From Planctomycetota bacterium (GTDB lineage Bacteria > Planctomycetota > PLA2), in contig JAJFFF010000013.1 of the NCBI GenBank assembly GCA_021776785.1, positions 1-64,000 on the forward strand: a stretch of DNA of 64,000 nucleotides, written 5' to 3'. The position numbers were made by a program, and so were the translations under genes. Position 1 is the first letter of the stretch, and every line of letters starts with the position of its first letter. A model generated the notes under the pieces. It ran no database searches and had not been told where the DNA came from. It worked only from the letters and a program-made list of their open reading frames with translations. Positions 53,019-60,404 of this stretch are shown one piece after another.

Positions 53019-53769
53019 CTACGAGCGTTGTGTCGCCGCCATGCGCTGGCGTAGCTACAAACACAAACTCAAGCCCCGGCCGGTCCGGCGCGTCGCGCAC
53101 TTCTAAGACCTCGAATCCGGATTGGGCGAGCGACGCTTCGATTTCGCTCTTTTCGCGAAAGCGCAGAGTGGAATCCGACGTTAGGACGGCGCCGTCTTTT
53201 GCGAAGTGGTAGTTCCATCGAAACGAAACAAGCGGCAGCGAAACGTCGGTCAGCTCGACCCATATTTCGACCGGCCCCAGTTCCGGAATCTCAACGCAGC
53301 GAAACGAGCGCGCGCGATTCCAATCTTGCCAAGCCCGCCGCGCCGGGTCGCGGACCTCAAACACCAGCCGGCCGTTGGGCCAAAGCGTCTTGCGGATGCC
53401 CGCCAACGCGGCGAGCCAGTCCGCGTCGTCTAAAAAAACCTGCGCGACGTTGCCGGTCATAGTGGCGACGTCGACGGTCATCGACGGAAGCGTCGTCGCG
53501 TCGCCCAAGAGCCAGCGGACGCGATCGGCGCCGGGCTTTTTGCGCGCCACGTTCAACGAAGCGGCCGCCGGATCGACGCCTATGACATCGATCCCCGCGG
53601 CCGCGAGAAGGCACGCGAAGGTTCCGGTGCCGCAGCCGACGTCAAGAGCGGAGCGCGCGCCGAATTCCAAGATCATGCCGCGATAGAGTTCGAGGTCGGA
53701 GCGATCGGCGTAGAGATGATCGTCGATCTGCGCAAGCCGTGGGTTTATGAACTTTGTGTCGGGCTCCAT
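52990..53769 (-). CDS. Class I SAM-dependent methyltransferase
   Basis: A 259-residue methyltransferase: ALDVGCGTGTFACLLAAAGIDVIGVDPAAASLNVAR is motif I plus the acidic SAM contact, DATTLP and FLDDADWLAAL follow, and GLEFVFVATPAHGG is near the C-terminus. Substrate unknown. Convergent with the HTH-ACT gene. Confidence 0.9.
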   Translation of the reverse strand: MEPDTKFINPRLAQIDDHLYADRSDLELYRGMILEFGARSALDVGCGTGTFACLLAAAGIDVIGVDPAAASLNVARKKPGADRVRWLLGDATTLPSMTVDVATMTGNVAQVFLDDADWLAALAGIRKTLWPNGRLVFEVRDPARRAWQDWNRARSFRCVEIPELGPVEIWVELTDVSLPLVSFRWNYHFAKDGAVLTSDSTLRFREKSEIEASLAQSGFEVLEVRDAPDRPGLEFVFVATPAHGGDTTLVASDGVLARP

Positions 53770-53850
53770 CGGCCTCGACGATACTCCGGCTCCGCACGCA
53801 ACCCAAGGGCCGCTACGGCTTAGTCAAACCCGGCTTCAGCAGAAGCGGGG

Positions 53851-54864
53851 CTACCGCCACCACGCGACCCAGGCTTGGATGAACTCCGAGCCGTTGAGCG
53901 CGCCGTCTCCGTTTCGATCCATCCGTCGAAATGTTCGGGAGGCGTCGTCGGGTTTAAGCGCCCCGCAACGATCGAGAAACTCACTCTTGCTCACGTAGTC
54001 GTTTCCGTTTTTGTCGAGTCGCTTGTGTGCCGCCGACGCTTCCCCAGGAAGAATGTGGTGCTCCAGGTACTCATCCTTCGTTACCTTGCCGTCGCGATCG
54101 CGATCCATCGCACGAAAGAGCGCGCCCGTTCCCGCGCCGGACGGCGGGTACGCCATCTCCAATGTTCCCGGCGAGATGGCGTCGTCACTTTGCGCGTTCC
54201 GGGACGCGCGGTTGAGAGGTCGGAGCGCAAATCCGCTGGCGATCCCGACAAACACAGCCTCGAGTTTCGCGCGCCTTTTCGCCGAAGCGCTAGCGATGCC
54301 CTTCGCGCCCAAGAGCCTGATCAGTTTTGCTTCGTCACCGTCTCGGTGACACGTCATCTCCACGTACCTGACGCGCTTCCGTCCCTCTTGAACCTCCACT
54401 TGGACCGCGGGGCCGGGAAGGTTTTTGGCGAAGTAGTATCGAATGTTCTTCGTCGCCGAAACGGTGACGACGTACACGCGGCAATCAAACGTACCGGTTC
54501 TCGTGATCGTGCGCTTCTCAACCATGCGGACGTGTTTCTCGCGGCGTCCGAGCTCTGTGGCGAACGCGGCCCAGGTCTTTCGCTCCCGCCGCGGCGCGCC
54601 CACCGGCCGCCCATCGTTGTCGAGGCGCTGGTACTCAAACATCGCGCCCGTGTCGTCAGCACGTACGCAACGAAACAACTCGTGCGTTTCGGTCCGGCCG
54701 TCGGAATCGACAACGCGAGTCAGAATTTTCGAGGCGCGACCCGGACGACATCCGGCGCGTAGCTCGTTTGCCGAGTAGGGAAACCGGTTGCGGTCGGGGC
54801 CGATATCGCCTTCGCCAGCAAAAAACGCATCGGCGAGGAGAAGGAGCACACAAAGACTTCGCAC
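53851..54864 (-). CDS. Exported EF-hand protein
   Basis: A 337-residue protein with a signal peptide (LCVLLLLADAFFAG). The middle is beta-rich and unrecognised (residues about 30-190). From about 245 it has EF-hand loops: DRDRDGKVTKDE, DKNGNDYVSKSE and DRNGDGALNGSE, so it probably binds calcium. Common in Planctomycetota exported proteins. Single gene. Confidence 0.85.
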   Translation of the reverse strand: MRSLCVLLLLADAFFAGEGDIGPDRNRFPYSANELRAGCRPGRASKILTRVVDSDGRTETHELFRCVRADDTGAMFEYQRLDNDGRPVGAPRRERKTWAAFATELGRREKHVRMVEKRTITRTGTFDCRVYVVTVSATKNIRYYFAKNLPGPAVQVEVQEGRKRVRYVEMTCHRDGDEAKLIRLLGAKGIASASAKRRAKLEAVFVGIASGFALRPLNRASRNAQSDDAISPGTLEMAYPPSGAGTGALFRAMDRDRDGKVTKDEYLEHHILPGEASAAHKRLDKNGNDYVSKSEFLDRCGALKPDDASRTFRRMDRNGDGALNGSEFIQAWVAWWR

Positions 54865-55088
54865 GTCCGAAGGATACGACGTGGCGGCGAAACCGCCGTG
54901 GTTCGTTTACATACGAGTGACCACAAGCATGGCCCATCAAATGTGGCCCGTGTTCGAGGACCGAGCTCGGTCCGACTCGAAGACAAGATGACAAACAGTC
55001 TGTCGGGGACCCGGTACGGAAGCGGCCGCGCGCGGCGTCTGAACTGGCACACCGTCGCGTGCGTGATCGGGGTTAGCCGTCCGGATTA
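54865..55088. other. Intergenic stretch, nothing recognised
   Basis: 224 bp between two minus-strand genes, expected to hold the promoter of the EF-hand gene. No repeat or gene recognised. Confidence 0.25.
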
Positions 55089-55574
55089 CTACCCAAACCA
55101 GCAGTCTTGCGTGTTGAGCTCGTGGTTGCCGGCGGCTTTTAAGTAGAGAAAGAGCTGCATGCGATAGGCGGCCAGACACTGCGGGCCAAACATCAACAGC
55201 ACGCGGCCGAGAAACTCGGATCCGCCCCACGGAAGTTCGAGACGATTCTCCGCCAGATCCTTGTCTGAGACCTTGCTCACCGCTTCTCGAAGAGCATGAG
55301 CCTGGTCGTCCATGGCCGCAGCGAATCCGGCTAGGTCCAACGTCTCCGCGCGCGTTTCCAATTTGAGAATGGCGGGATCTTGTGTCCACCCGCTGATGAG
55401 GCCGTGCACGCCGTGGATGGCGCAGTACGTCAGGTAGCGCAGGAGTTCGAGCGTGGAACGTTGGGCGGGCGTCGGTCGGTAGTCGAGTCCGCCCTCGGGA
55501 ATTTTTGTAGCCAGGTGCTTGATGACTTCGATTTCGCGCGTCATCGAGTCCAGGAGGTGGTCTGTGATTCGCAT
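55089..55574 (-). CDS. DinB-superfamily (DUF1569/DUF1993-like) protein
   Basis: A 161-residue helical protein: MRITDHLLDSMTREIEVIKHLATKIPEG, YCAIHGVHGLISGW (metal-binding His) and QLFLYLKAAGNHELNTQDCW (second His near the C-terminus). Members are probable metal-dependent transferases of unknown substrate. The start ATG at 55572-55574 fits the domain better than the upstream one. The truncated repeat at 55634 begins 60 bp upstream. Confidence 0.75.
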   Translation of the reverse strand: MRITDHLLDSMTREIEVIKHLATKIPEGGLDYRPTPAQRSTLELLRYLTYCAIHGVHGLISGWTQDPAILKLETRAETLDLAGFAAAMDDQAHALREAVSKVSDKDLAENRLELPWGGSEFLGRVLLMFGPQCLAAYRMQLFLYLKAAGNHELNTQDCWFG

Positions 55575-55633
55575 ACGTTTTCTCTGCGTCTCTTTCGATT
55601 CTTGAGTCGGACTTCGCGGTTGGTGCACGGGTC

Positions 55634-55702
55634 GCGGTTCGCTCCTTGATCTCGACTCCGATTCCTCGCTCTCGCTATTCCAAGCACTTCTTTAACGGGC
55701 TG
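55634..55702 (+). repeat. Truncated copy of the 157-bp repeat element
   Basis: This stretch matches the right-hand 69 bp of the full element (from GCGGTTCGCTCC to the terminal ACGGGCTG), in the same orientation as, and four bases (TCAG) before, the complete copy at 55707-55863. Confidence 0.85.
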
Positions 55703-55706
55703 TCAG

Positions 55707-55863
55707 CAGCCCGTTAAAAAAGTCACATGGGCTGCGAGCGGGCCTCGAAGGCGATCTCTGCGTCGCGCATCCTCGCTGTAGCGTTGCTACAGCTGCGGTT
55801 CGCTCCTTGATGTCGACTCCGATTCCTCGCTCTCGCTATTCCAAGCACTTCTTTAACGGGCTG
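55707..55863 (+). mobile_element. 157-bp MITE-like element, copy 1
   Basis: A 157-bp unit with terminal inverted repeats CAGCCCGTTAAAAAAGT at the left and its near-complement ACTTCTTTAACGGGCTG at the right. It carries no gene of its own. It is about 94% identical (nine differences) to copy 2 at 59031-59187, which lies in the opposite orientation. Its right end directly abuts the TAG stop (55864-55866, read on the minus strand) of the hypothetical gene. Confidence 0.85.
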
Positions 55864-57024
55864 CTACGGATCGATACCCGGTGGCGGCGGCGATTCTTCC
55901 CAGATTCCGACCCATTCGTTCGCGTATCGTGCGTCGAAGAATTGGATCCAGCTTTCGCGCACCGCGTTTTTTTCGCGCAGAACCTCGATGATCGTTTCGA
56001 TCGCTTCGTCTGGCTTCGATAGCGCCAGATCGATGTAGGAGTAGCGTTGGCCGTATCCACCTCCGATGACGGCGCCGAGCTCGCGTCTTGCTAGCGCGTC
56101 GGCAAGTGCATCTTCCATCTCGTCTTTGTTCTGCAACTGTTCGCTGGAGAGGCTGCCCGGGCTGTCCGTCTTGACGTAAGCGAAAAGTTCGCCGAAGCGC
56201 GAGTAGCGACGCGAATCGAACGCCACATTCGAACGCGCGGCGACCCACATCGCCGCGTGGCATGACTTCCCAACCAAGAGGTCGAATTGATGCGGGTAGT
56301 CCTCGCGCTCTTCGGGTTTTAGCTCCCATAGCGAGTACCGCGCGGTCTCCGCGATCTTCCAGAGCGGTTGAGCGGGGAGGTCTCCCTTCACCGAACGAAT
56401 CGCGACATCGACGGCGTTCTGCAATTCCGACATGCGCACGGCACGTTCGCGTCGGCCGGATCCGCGCTGGACTCTTAGGTTTCCGATCCAGATACTGAGC
56501 GTCTCCTCACCCAGGATGGATTCCGAGGCGACGAAGGCGGAGTTGCGCGCATTCTGGTCGTCCGGGCCGTCGTACCGTTTCGAAAAAAAAGTCAGATCGA
56601 CAAGGTTTTCGTCTGTGGCGGTGGCGACGACGCGCGTGTTTTCGATTCCCTGAAGTCCCCGCGCATCCAACATGGCGACGGCATGGTCAACACTCTCGCG
56701 CGGCCTCGAGTTGAGAAACTCCCAGCCGTCGAATCCAGGGCTGCGGTCAAGAATCGTCTCGATCATCGGGTGCAACTCCCGATCCGCTTCCGGCGTGATG
56801 GCGAGCTGACGGGGTCCGAATTCCCACCTCAGGCGTTCGTCGATTGCGAGCAGATGTTTATTGACCCACCCGGGGAGGTCCCATTGCTTCTCTCCCCGCA
56901 ACAGGCTTTCGATGTCGGCGCGCGCGTCGGCAAACGAAGACCACCACGCATCGATGCGATCCAAGACCGCGGCGCGCTGCTTCTCATCCCACGCGCGACC
57001 CGTCTGCAGAAATCGAAATCTCAT
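55864..57024 (-). CDS. Hypothetical protein, 386 residues
   Basis: No domain recognised. The protein is soluble, without signal peptide, helical at the N-terminus (DRIDAWWSSFADARADIESLLRGE), with mixed alpha/beta segments later (FDGWEFLNSRPRESVDHAVAML, YIDLALSKPDEAIETIIEVLREK). The C-terminus is Pro-rich. ATG at 57022-57024 has GGAG five bases before it. Its stop codon abuts the MITE-like element, and it stands head to head with the ABC ATPase pair. Confidence 0.7.
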   Translation of the reverse strand: MRFRFLQTGRAWDEKQRAAVLDRIDAWWSSFADARADIESLLRGEKQWDLPGWVNKHLLAIDERLRWEFGPRQLAITPEADRELHPMIETILDRSPGFDGWEFLNSRPRESVDHAVAMLDARGLQGIENTRVVATATDENLVDLTFFSKRYDGPDDQNARNSAFVASESILGEETLSIWIGNLRVQRGSGRRERAVRMSELQNAVDVAIRSVKGDLPAQPLWKIAETARYSLWELKPEEREDYPHQFDLLVGKSCHAAMWVAARSNVAFDSRRYSRFGELFAYVKTDSPGSLSSEQLQNKDEMEDALADALARRELGAVIGGGYGQRYSYIDLALSKPDEAIETIIEVLREKNAVRESWIQFFDARYANEWVGIWEESPPPPGIDP

Positions 57025-57216
57025 GTTCACTCCATGCGCGAGTCGTTGGCGAACGCGCGTGACATCAGATCTGCTCGACGCGTCCGCTTCCGGGTACGCG
57101 GCAACTCACCAAGTGCGACGAGTGGTATCAAACATATCGAAAAACATCCCGTTTCTGTTGTGCGGTGCTCGACGCTCGACGGGCTCATGTACCTGGCACG
57201 GTCGACGCGATGCACC

Positions 57217-57222
57217 TATGAT
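57217..57222 (+). promoter_or_regulatory. Possible -10 element (TATGAT) for the ABC ATPase pair
   Basis: TATGAT lies 57 bases before the first ATPase ATG in the divergent gap; a weak TGGCAC is 17 bp upstream of it. Low confidence. Confidence 0.2.
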
Positions 57223-57278
57223 CCGTCCGTGTTTGCGAGGATCCTTGCCTTCGGTTGGAGCTCCCACCGGAGGCGCGC

Positions 57279-58070
57279 ATGACCGATGCCGGGCGCGTCG
57301 TCATTTCTGTCGAGGACCTGCACAAAGGCTTCGACGGCCACGAAGTTCTCCGCGGCGTTAGCGTCGAGATTCGACGGGGTGAGTGCGTCGCAATTGTGGG
57401 CCGCTCCGGAGCGGGCAAGACCGTGCTGCTTGAACTCTTGATCGGCGCTTTGACTCCCGATCGCGGGCGCATTCTGGTTCCGCACCCCGACCGCCCGGAC
57501 GGTCCGTTGGTGGACATGGCCCAGCTCGACGAGGAGGAGTTGGATCGCGTGCGTGCCCAGACGGCTGTCGTCTTCCAGCAAGATGCGCTGTACTCCACGA
57601 CGGTGCACGAAAACATTGCGCTCGCACTTCGCGAAACGCTGCGCCTACCGGAACCGGAAATTGAGCGCCGCGTGCGCGAAGCCCTTGCAGAAGTCGGGCT
57701 GCCTCCTTCGCCGGCGATGCTCAAAACCCGCCGCGACGAGCTGTCGGGAGGGATGCGCAAGCGCGTCGCGATCGCGAGGGCGCTGGCATTGCGACCACGC
57801 GCGATCGCGTACGACGATCCAACCGCGGGCCTGGATCCTTCCCGCGCCGGCGCCATTCACGAACTCATTTGGAAGGCGCACCAGTCGCTCGGCGCACCGG
57901 GTTCTCGGCAGACGACACTTGTGATCACCCACGATAAGGACCTCCTTCGTAGATTCGAGCCGCGCGTCGTCATGCTTGAGGAGGGGCGCGTCTTTTTTGA
58001 CGGACCATGGAGCCAATTCAAAGCGTCGGATTCTCCCAATATCCGCCCCTACTTCGACCTCACGCCGTAA
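57279..58070 (+). CDS. ABC transporter ATPase, MlaF/Ttg2A-like
   Basis: A 263-residue ABC ATPase: Walker A GRSGAGKT, a D-loop region with LSGGMRKRVAIARAL signature (C-loop), IAYDDPTAGLDPSRAG Walker B and VITHDKD. The MKR-like change to LSGG-M-R-KRV is typical of MlaF-type proteins of phospholipid or organic-solvent transporters. GGAGG seven bases before the ATG decides the start. A second, related ATPase follows 120 bp downstream; no MlaE permease or MCE protein is in the window. Confidence 0.9.
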   Translation: MTDAGRVVISVEDLHKGFDGHEVLRGVSVEIRRGECVAIVGRSGAGKTVLLELLIGALTPDRGRILVPHPDRPDGPLVDMAQLDEEELDRVRAQTAVVFQQDALYSTTVHENIALALRETLRLPEPEIERRVREALAEVGLPPSPAMLKTRRDELSGGMRKRVAIARALALRPRAIAYDDPTAGLDPSRAGAIHELIWKAHQSLGAPGSRQTTLVITHDKDLLRRFEPRVVMLEEGRVFFDGPWSQFKASDSPNIRPYFDLTP

Positions 58071-58190
58071 CTTCGTGTGCCCACGCCGTAGCACCGTTGG
58101 GGCGGGTTGCGCGGAGGTTGCCCCGCTCGCTGCTTGCTGCCGGGACACGTCGGCGGAATGAGAGTTGCGTCGAGCCCCGTGGAGGAGTTC

Positions 58191-59030
58191 ATGGTTGTCG
58201 TCACAAAACGAGAGAGCCGCCGTACGAACGAGGTAGCGATTCGTGTAAACGGAGTCCACAAAGCGTTCGGCGAGCACCAAGTCTTGCGCGGCGTTGATCT
58301 CGAAATCAACCGTGGCGGTCTGGTCGCCGTCGTCGGCGGATCCGGTTGCGGGAAGACCGTGCTGCTGCAACACCTCATCGGTCACCATCGACCGGACCAG
58401 GGCCGCATCTATCTCGCCGACTACGACCTTCCGGACGCGGGGCTGGTCGATATCACAGAGTTGGACGAGCAGGAGATGGACAAGCTGCGCGCGCACGCGG
58501 CGGTCGTGTTTCAGCGCAACGCGCTGTTTTCAGCATCGGTGTACGAGAACATTGCGCTGTCGTTGCGCGAGGTCGAACACTTAGATGAGGCGGCGATTGG
58601 TCTCCGGGTCCGCGAAGCGCTCGACGCTGTCGGATTTGCGGGAGATCAGTCGCTCGAGCACAAACAGCGTGACGAGCTTTCCGGCGGTATGGCCAAACGT
58701 GTCGCGGTCGCGCGCGCCATTGCGATTCGCCCGATGCTGATTTACTACGACGAACCGACGACCGGCCTCGATCCGGTGAGCGCCGCACGCATTCAGGATC
58801 TGATCGCCGAGATGCACGCGCGCGGAACCGACGACGGGCCGCGCACGAGTCTCATCGTCACGCACGACAAAGATCTTCTCGTGCGCCTGCGCCCCCGCGT
58901 CGTCATGCTGCACGAGGGACGCGTCCACTTCGATGGCTCGTTCCCAGAGTTCGCGGCCAGCGAAGACGCCGTCATCCGACCTTACTTCGAGGTGATGCCG
59001 ACACTGCACGAACGCGAGCTGGCGCCCTAA
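58191..59030 (+). CDS. ABC transporter ATPase, MlaF/Ttg2A-like (second)
   Basis: A 279-residue ABC ATPase close to the one upstream: Walker A GGSGCGKT, LSGGMAKRVAVARAIAIRP, LIYYDEPTTGLDPVSAARI and LIVTHDKDLLVRLRPRVVML. The MAKRV form is the MlaF hallmark. GGAGGAG precedes the ATG by five bases; upstream ATGs in frame are less likely. The TAA at 59028-59030 is followed at once by the MITE-like copy 2. Partner permease is not in the window. Confidence 0.9.
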   Translation: MVVVTKRESRRTNEVAIRVNGVHKAFGEHQVLRGVDLEINRGGLVAVVGGSGCGKTVLLQHLIGHHRPDQGRIYLADYDLPDAGLVDITELDEQEMDKLRAHAAVVFQRNALFSASVYENIALSLREVEHLDEAAIGLRVREALDAVGFAGDQSLEHKQRDELSGGMAKRVAVARAIAIRPMLIYYDEPTTGLDPVSAARIQDLIAEMHARGTDDGPRTSLIVTHDKDLLVRLRPRVVMLHEGRVHFDGSFPEFAASEDAVIRPYFEVMPTLHERELAP

Positions 59031-59187
59031 CAGCCCGTTGAAAAAGTGCTTGGAATAGCGAGAGCGAGGAATCGGAGTCGAGATCAAGGAGCGAACCGCA
59101 GCTGTAGCAACGCTACAGCGAGGACTCGCGACGCAGAGATCGGATTCGAGGCCCGCTCGTAGCCCATGTGACTTTTTCAACGGGCTG
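59031..59187 (-). mobile_element. 157-bp MITE-like element, copy 2
   Basis: Same element as at 55707-55863, in opposite orientation and about 94% identical, with terminal inverted repeats CAGCCCGTTGAAAAAGT. It is flanked by CTAA on both sides (ending at 59030, starting at 59188), a likely 4-bp target duplication. The left CTAA contains the TAA stop of the preceding ATPase gene. Confidence 0.85.
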
Positions 59188-59199
59188 CTAAGCGACAAC

Positions 59200-59236
59200 G
59201 AGGGCTGCAGCCGTTGCAGCCGCAGCCCTCTTTTGT
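59200..59236 (+). terminator. Intrinsic terminator after the ABC ATPase pair
   Basis: GAGGGCTGC (59200-59208) pairs with GCAGCCCTC (59222-59230) around a 13-base loop, followed by TTTTGTGG. The outer CGACAAC and GTTGTCG can extend the stem. It lies between two convergent genes, best oriented for plus-strand transcription. Confidence 0.7.
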
Positions 59237-59270
59237 GGTTGTCGGTATTGGTCGGCGTGCGTCGTCGCCA

Positions 59271-60308
59271 TTATTGGGGAGTCGGCAACGGGCCGAGCCC
59301 GCCGTGGAACTCCTTAAAGATCCATCGGCCTTCGGCTACGCGTTGGGCGATTCCCTGGCTGTGCGAGTGAAACACGATCTCGACGTTGGGGTTTTGCGTG
59401 CCCCCGGCCGTGCAGAGATCGATCGTCATCGGATCGTTGTCTCCAATGTCGATCGCGATGCACTCAAACGCGTACTCTGCGGTGTCGCCCACGATGGTGA
59501 GCGTCTGGCTGCTCTCGGGCGTCACGACGAGTTGTTTTCCGAACGCCGGGCGATTCGCGAAGAATTCCGTGATCGTGTCGCCGCCCTCGAACCGCGTGCC
59601 GCCACCGGTGACGAACAAACTGTCGTCGGCCCAAACCGTGCGCATGAGATCGCGATCACCCATCAGGTTCGCCAGGTGAAACGTCTCACGCATACGCCTG
59701 AATCCCACTTCGTCGCCGATCGTGAGAGTGTTGCCGACGACCGCGCCCCCGATGGTGGCTTCGCGTGGTTCGAGAGGGGAGAGCAGGGGACCGCTCGCCC
59801 CGTTGAGCTCTTGAAACTTCCAGCGCCCGTCTTCGCCGCGAACGACCATTCCGGTGCTGTTGGTGTGCGCGACGATCTCGACATCGGGGTTCTGCGCGCC
59901 GCCGATCGAAAGCGGCGTGGTGCCCGGGACGTCGTCGCCGACGTCGATCGAGATGGTCTCGAAACCGTACTGCGCAACGTCGTCTTGCACGGCGGCCGCC
60001 CAGCTACTCTCGCGCGTGACGACGAGGTTGCGCCCGAACTCGGGGTTGCTCGCAAGAAACGCGGTGATCGCATCCCCGCCGACCAACACCTCGCCGGTGC
60101 CCGTGGCGAGCACGGCGTCGTCGGTCCATAGGTCACGCAAGAGGTCGGCGTCCCCTGTCGTCATGGCCTGATGGAAGTTTTGCCGCAGCTGTCGGAATCC
60201 CAACTCGTCGTCAAGGGACAGGGGGATCGCGGTGTTGTCCTCGGTCGTCTTTTTGCCCTGACACGCCGGCAACAGCGTGAGGGCGAATATGAGTGCTAGA
60301 GCACGCAT
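59271..60308 (-). CDS. Lipoprotein with two tandem NTF2/SnoaL-like domains
   Basis: A 345-residue lipoprotein: signal peptide with lipobox LLPAC and two NTF2-like units. Each has an opening helix (RQLRQNFHQAMTTGDADLLRDLWTDDAVL and RRMRETFHLANLMGDRDLMRTVWADDSLF), a following EVLVGGDAITAFL or TRFEGGDTITEFF, and a final GRW.F.E.(N/H)G segment. NTF2-like folds bind or convert small ligands; none can be named. AAGGAG six bases before ATG 60308 decides the start over an ATG two codons upstream. Confidence 0.8.
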   Translation of the reverse strand: MRALALIFALTLLPACQGKKTTEDNTAIPLSLDDELGFRQLRQNFHQAMTTGDADLLRDLWTDDAVLATGTGEVLVGGDAITAFLASNPEFGRNLVVTRESSWAAAVQDDVAQYGFETISIDVGDDVPGTTPLSIGGAQNPDVEIVAHTNSTGMVVRGEDGRWKFQELNGASGPLLSPLEPREATIGGAVVGNTLTIGDEVGFRRMRETFHLANLMGDRDLMRTVWADDSLFVTGGGTRFEGGDTITEFFANRPAFGKQLVVTPESSQTLTIVGDTAEYAFECIAIDIGDNDPMTIDLCTAGGTQNPNVEIVFHSHSQGIAQRVAEGRWIFKEFHGGLGPLPTPQ

Positions 60309-60366
60309 GGTCATCTCCTTTTCCTATCAGTGCGCGCCGGGGCACCTGGAGGGCTCACGAAACCCC

Positions 60367-60393
60367 AAAAAAAAGGAGCTTCGCCGCGCGGCG
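60367..60393 (-). terminator. Probable intrinsic terminator of the TPR lipoprotein gene
   Basis: On the minus strand, CGCCGCGCGGCG (60382-60393, self-complementary) is followed after seven bases by eight Ts (60367-60374). It begins 12 bp beyond the stop of the TPR gene. The stem is short and the gap to the T-run is longer than usual. Confidence 0.5.
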
Positions 60394-60404
60394 TTGCCGA
60401 CGGC

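Noticed and set aside
55707..59187. Composite transposon with its own transposase
   Set aside because: No transposase gene lies in the block; the elements are non-autonomous and 157 bp long.
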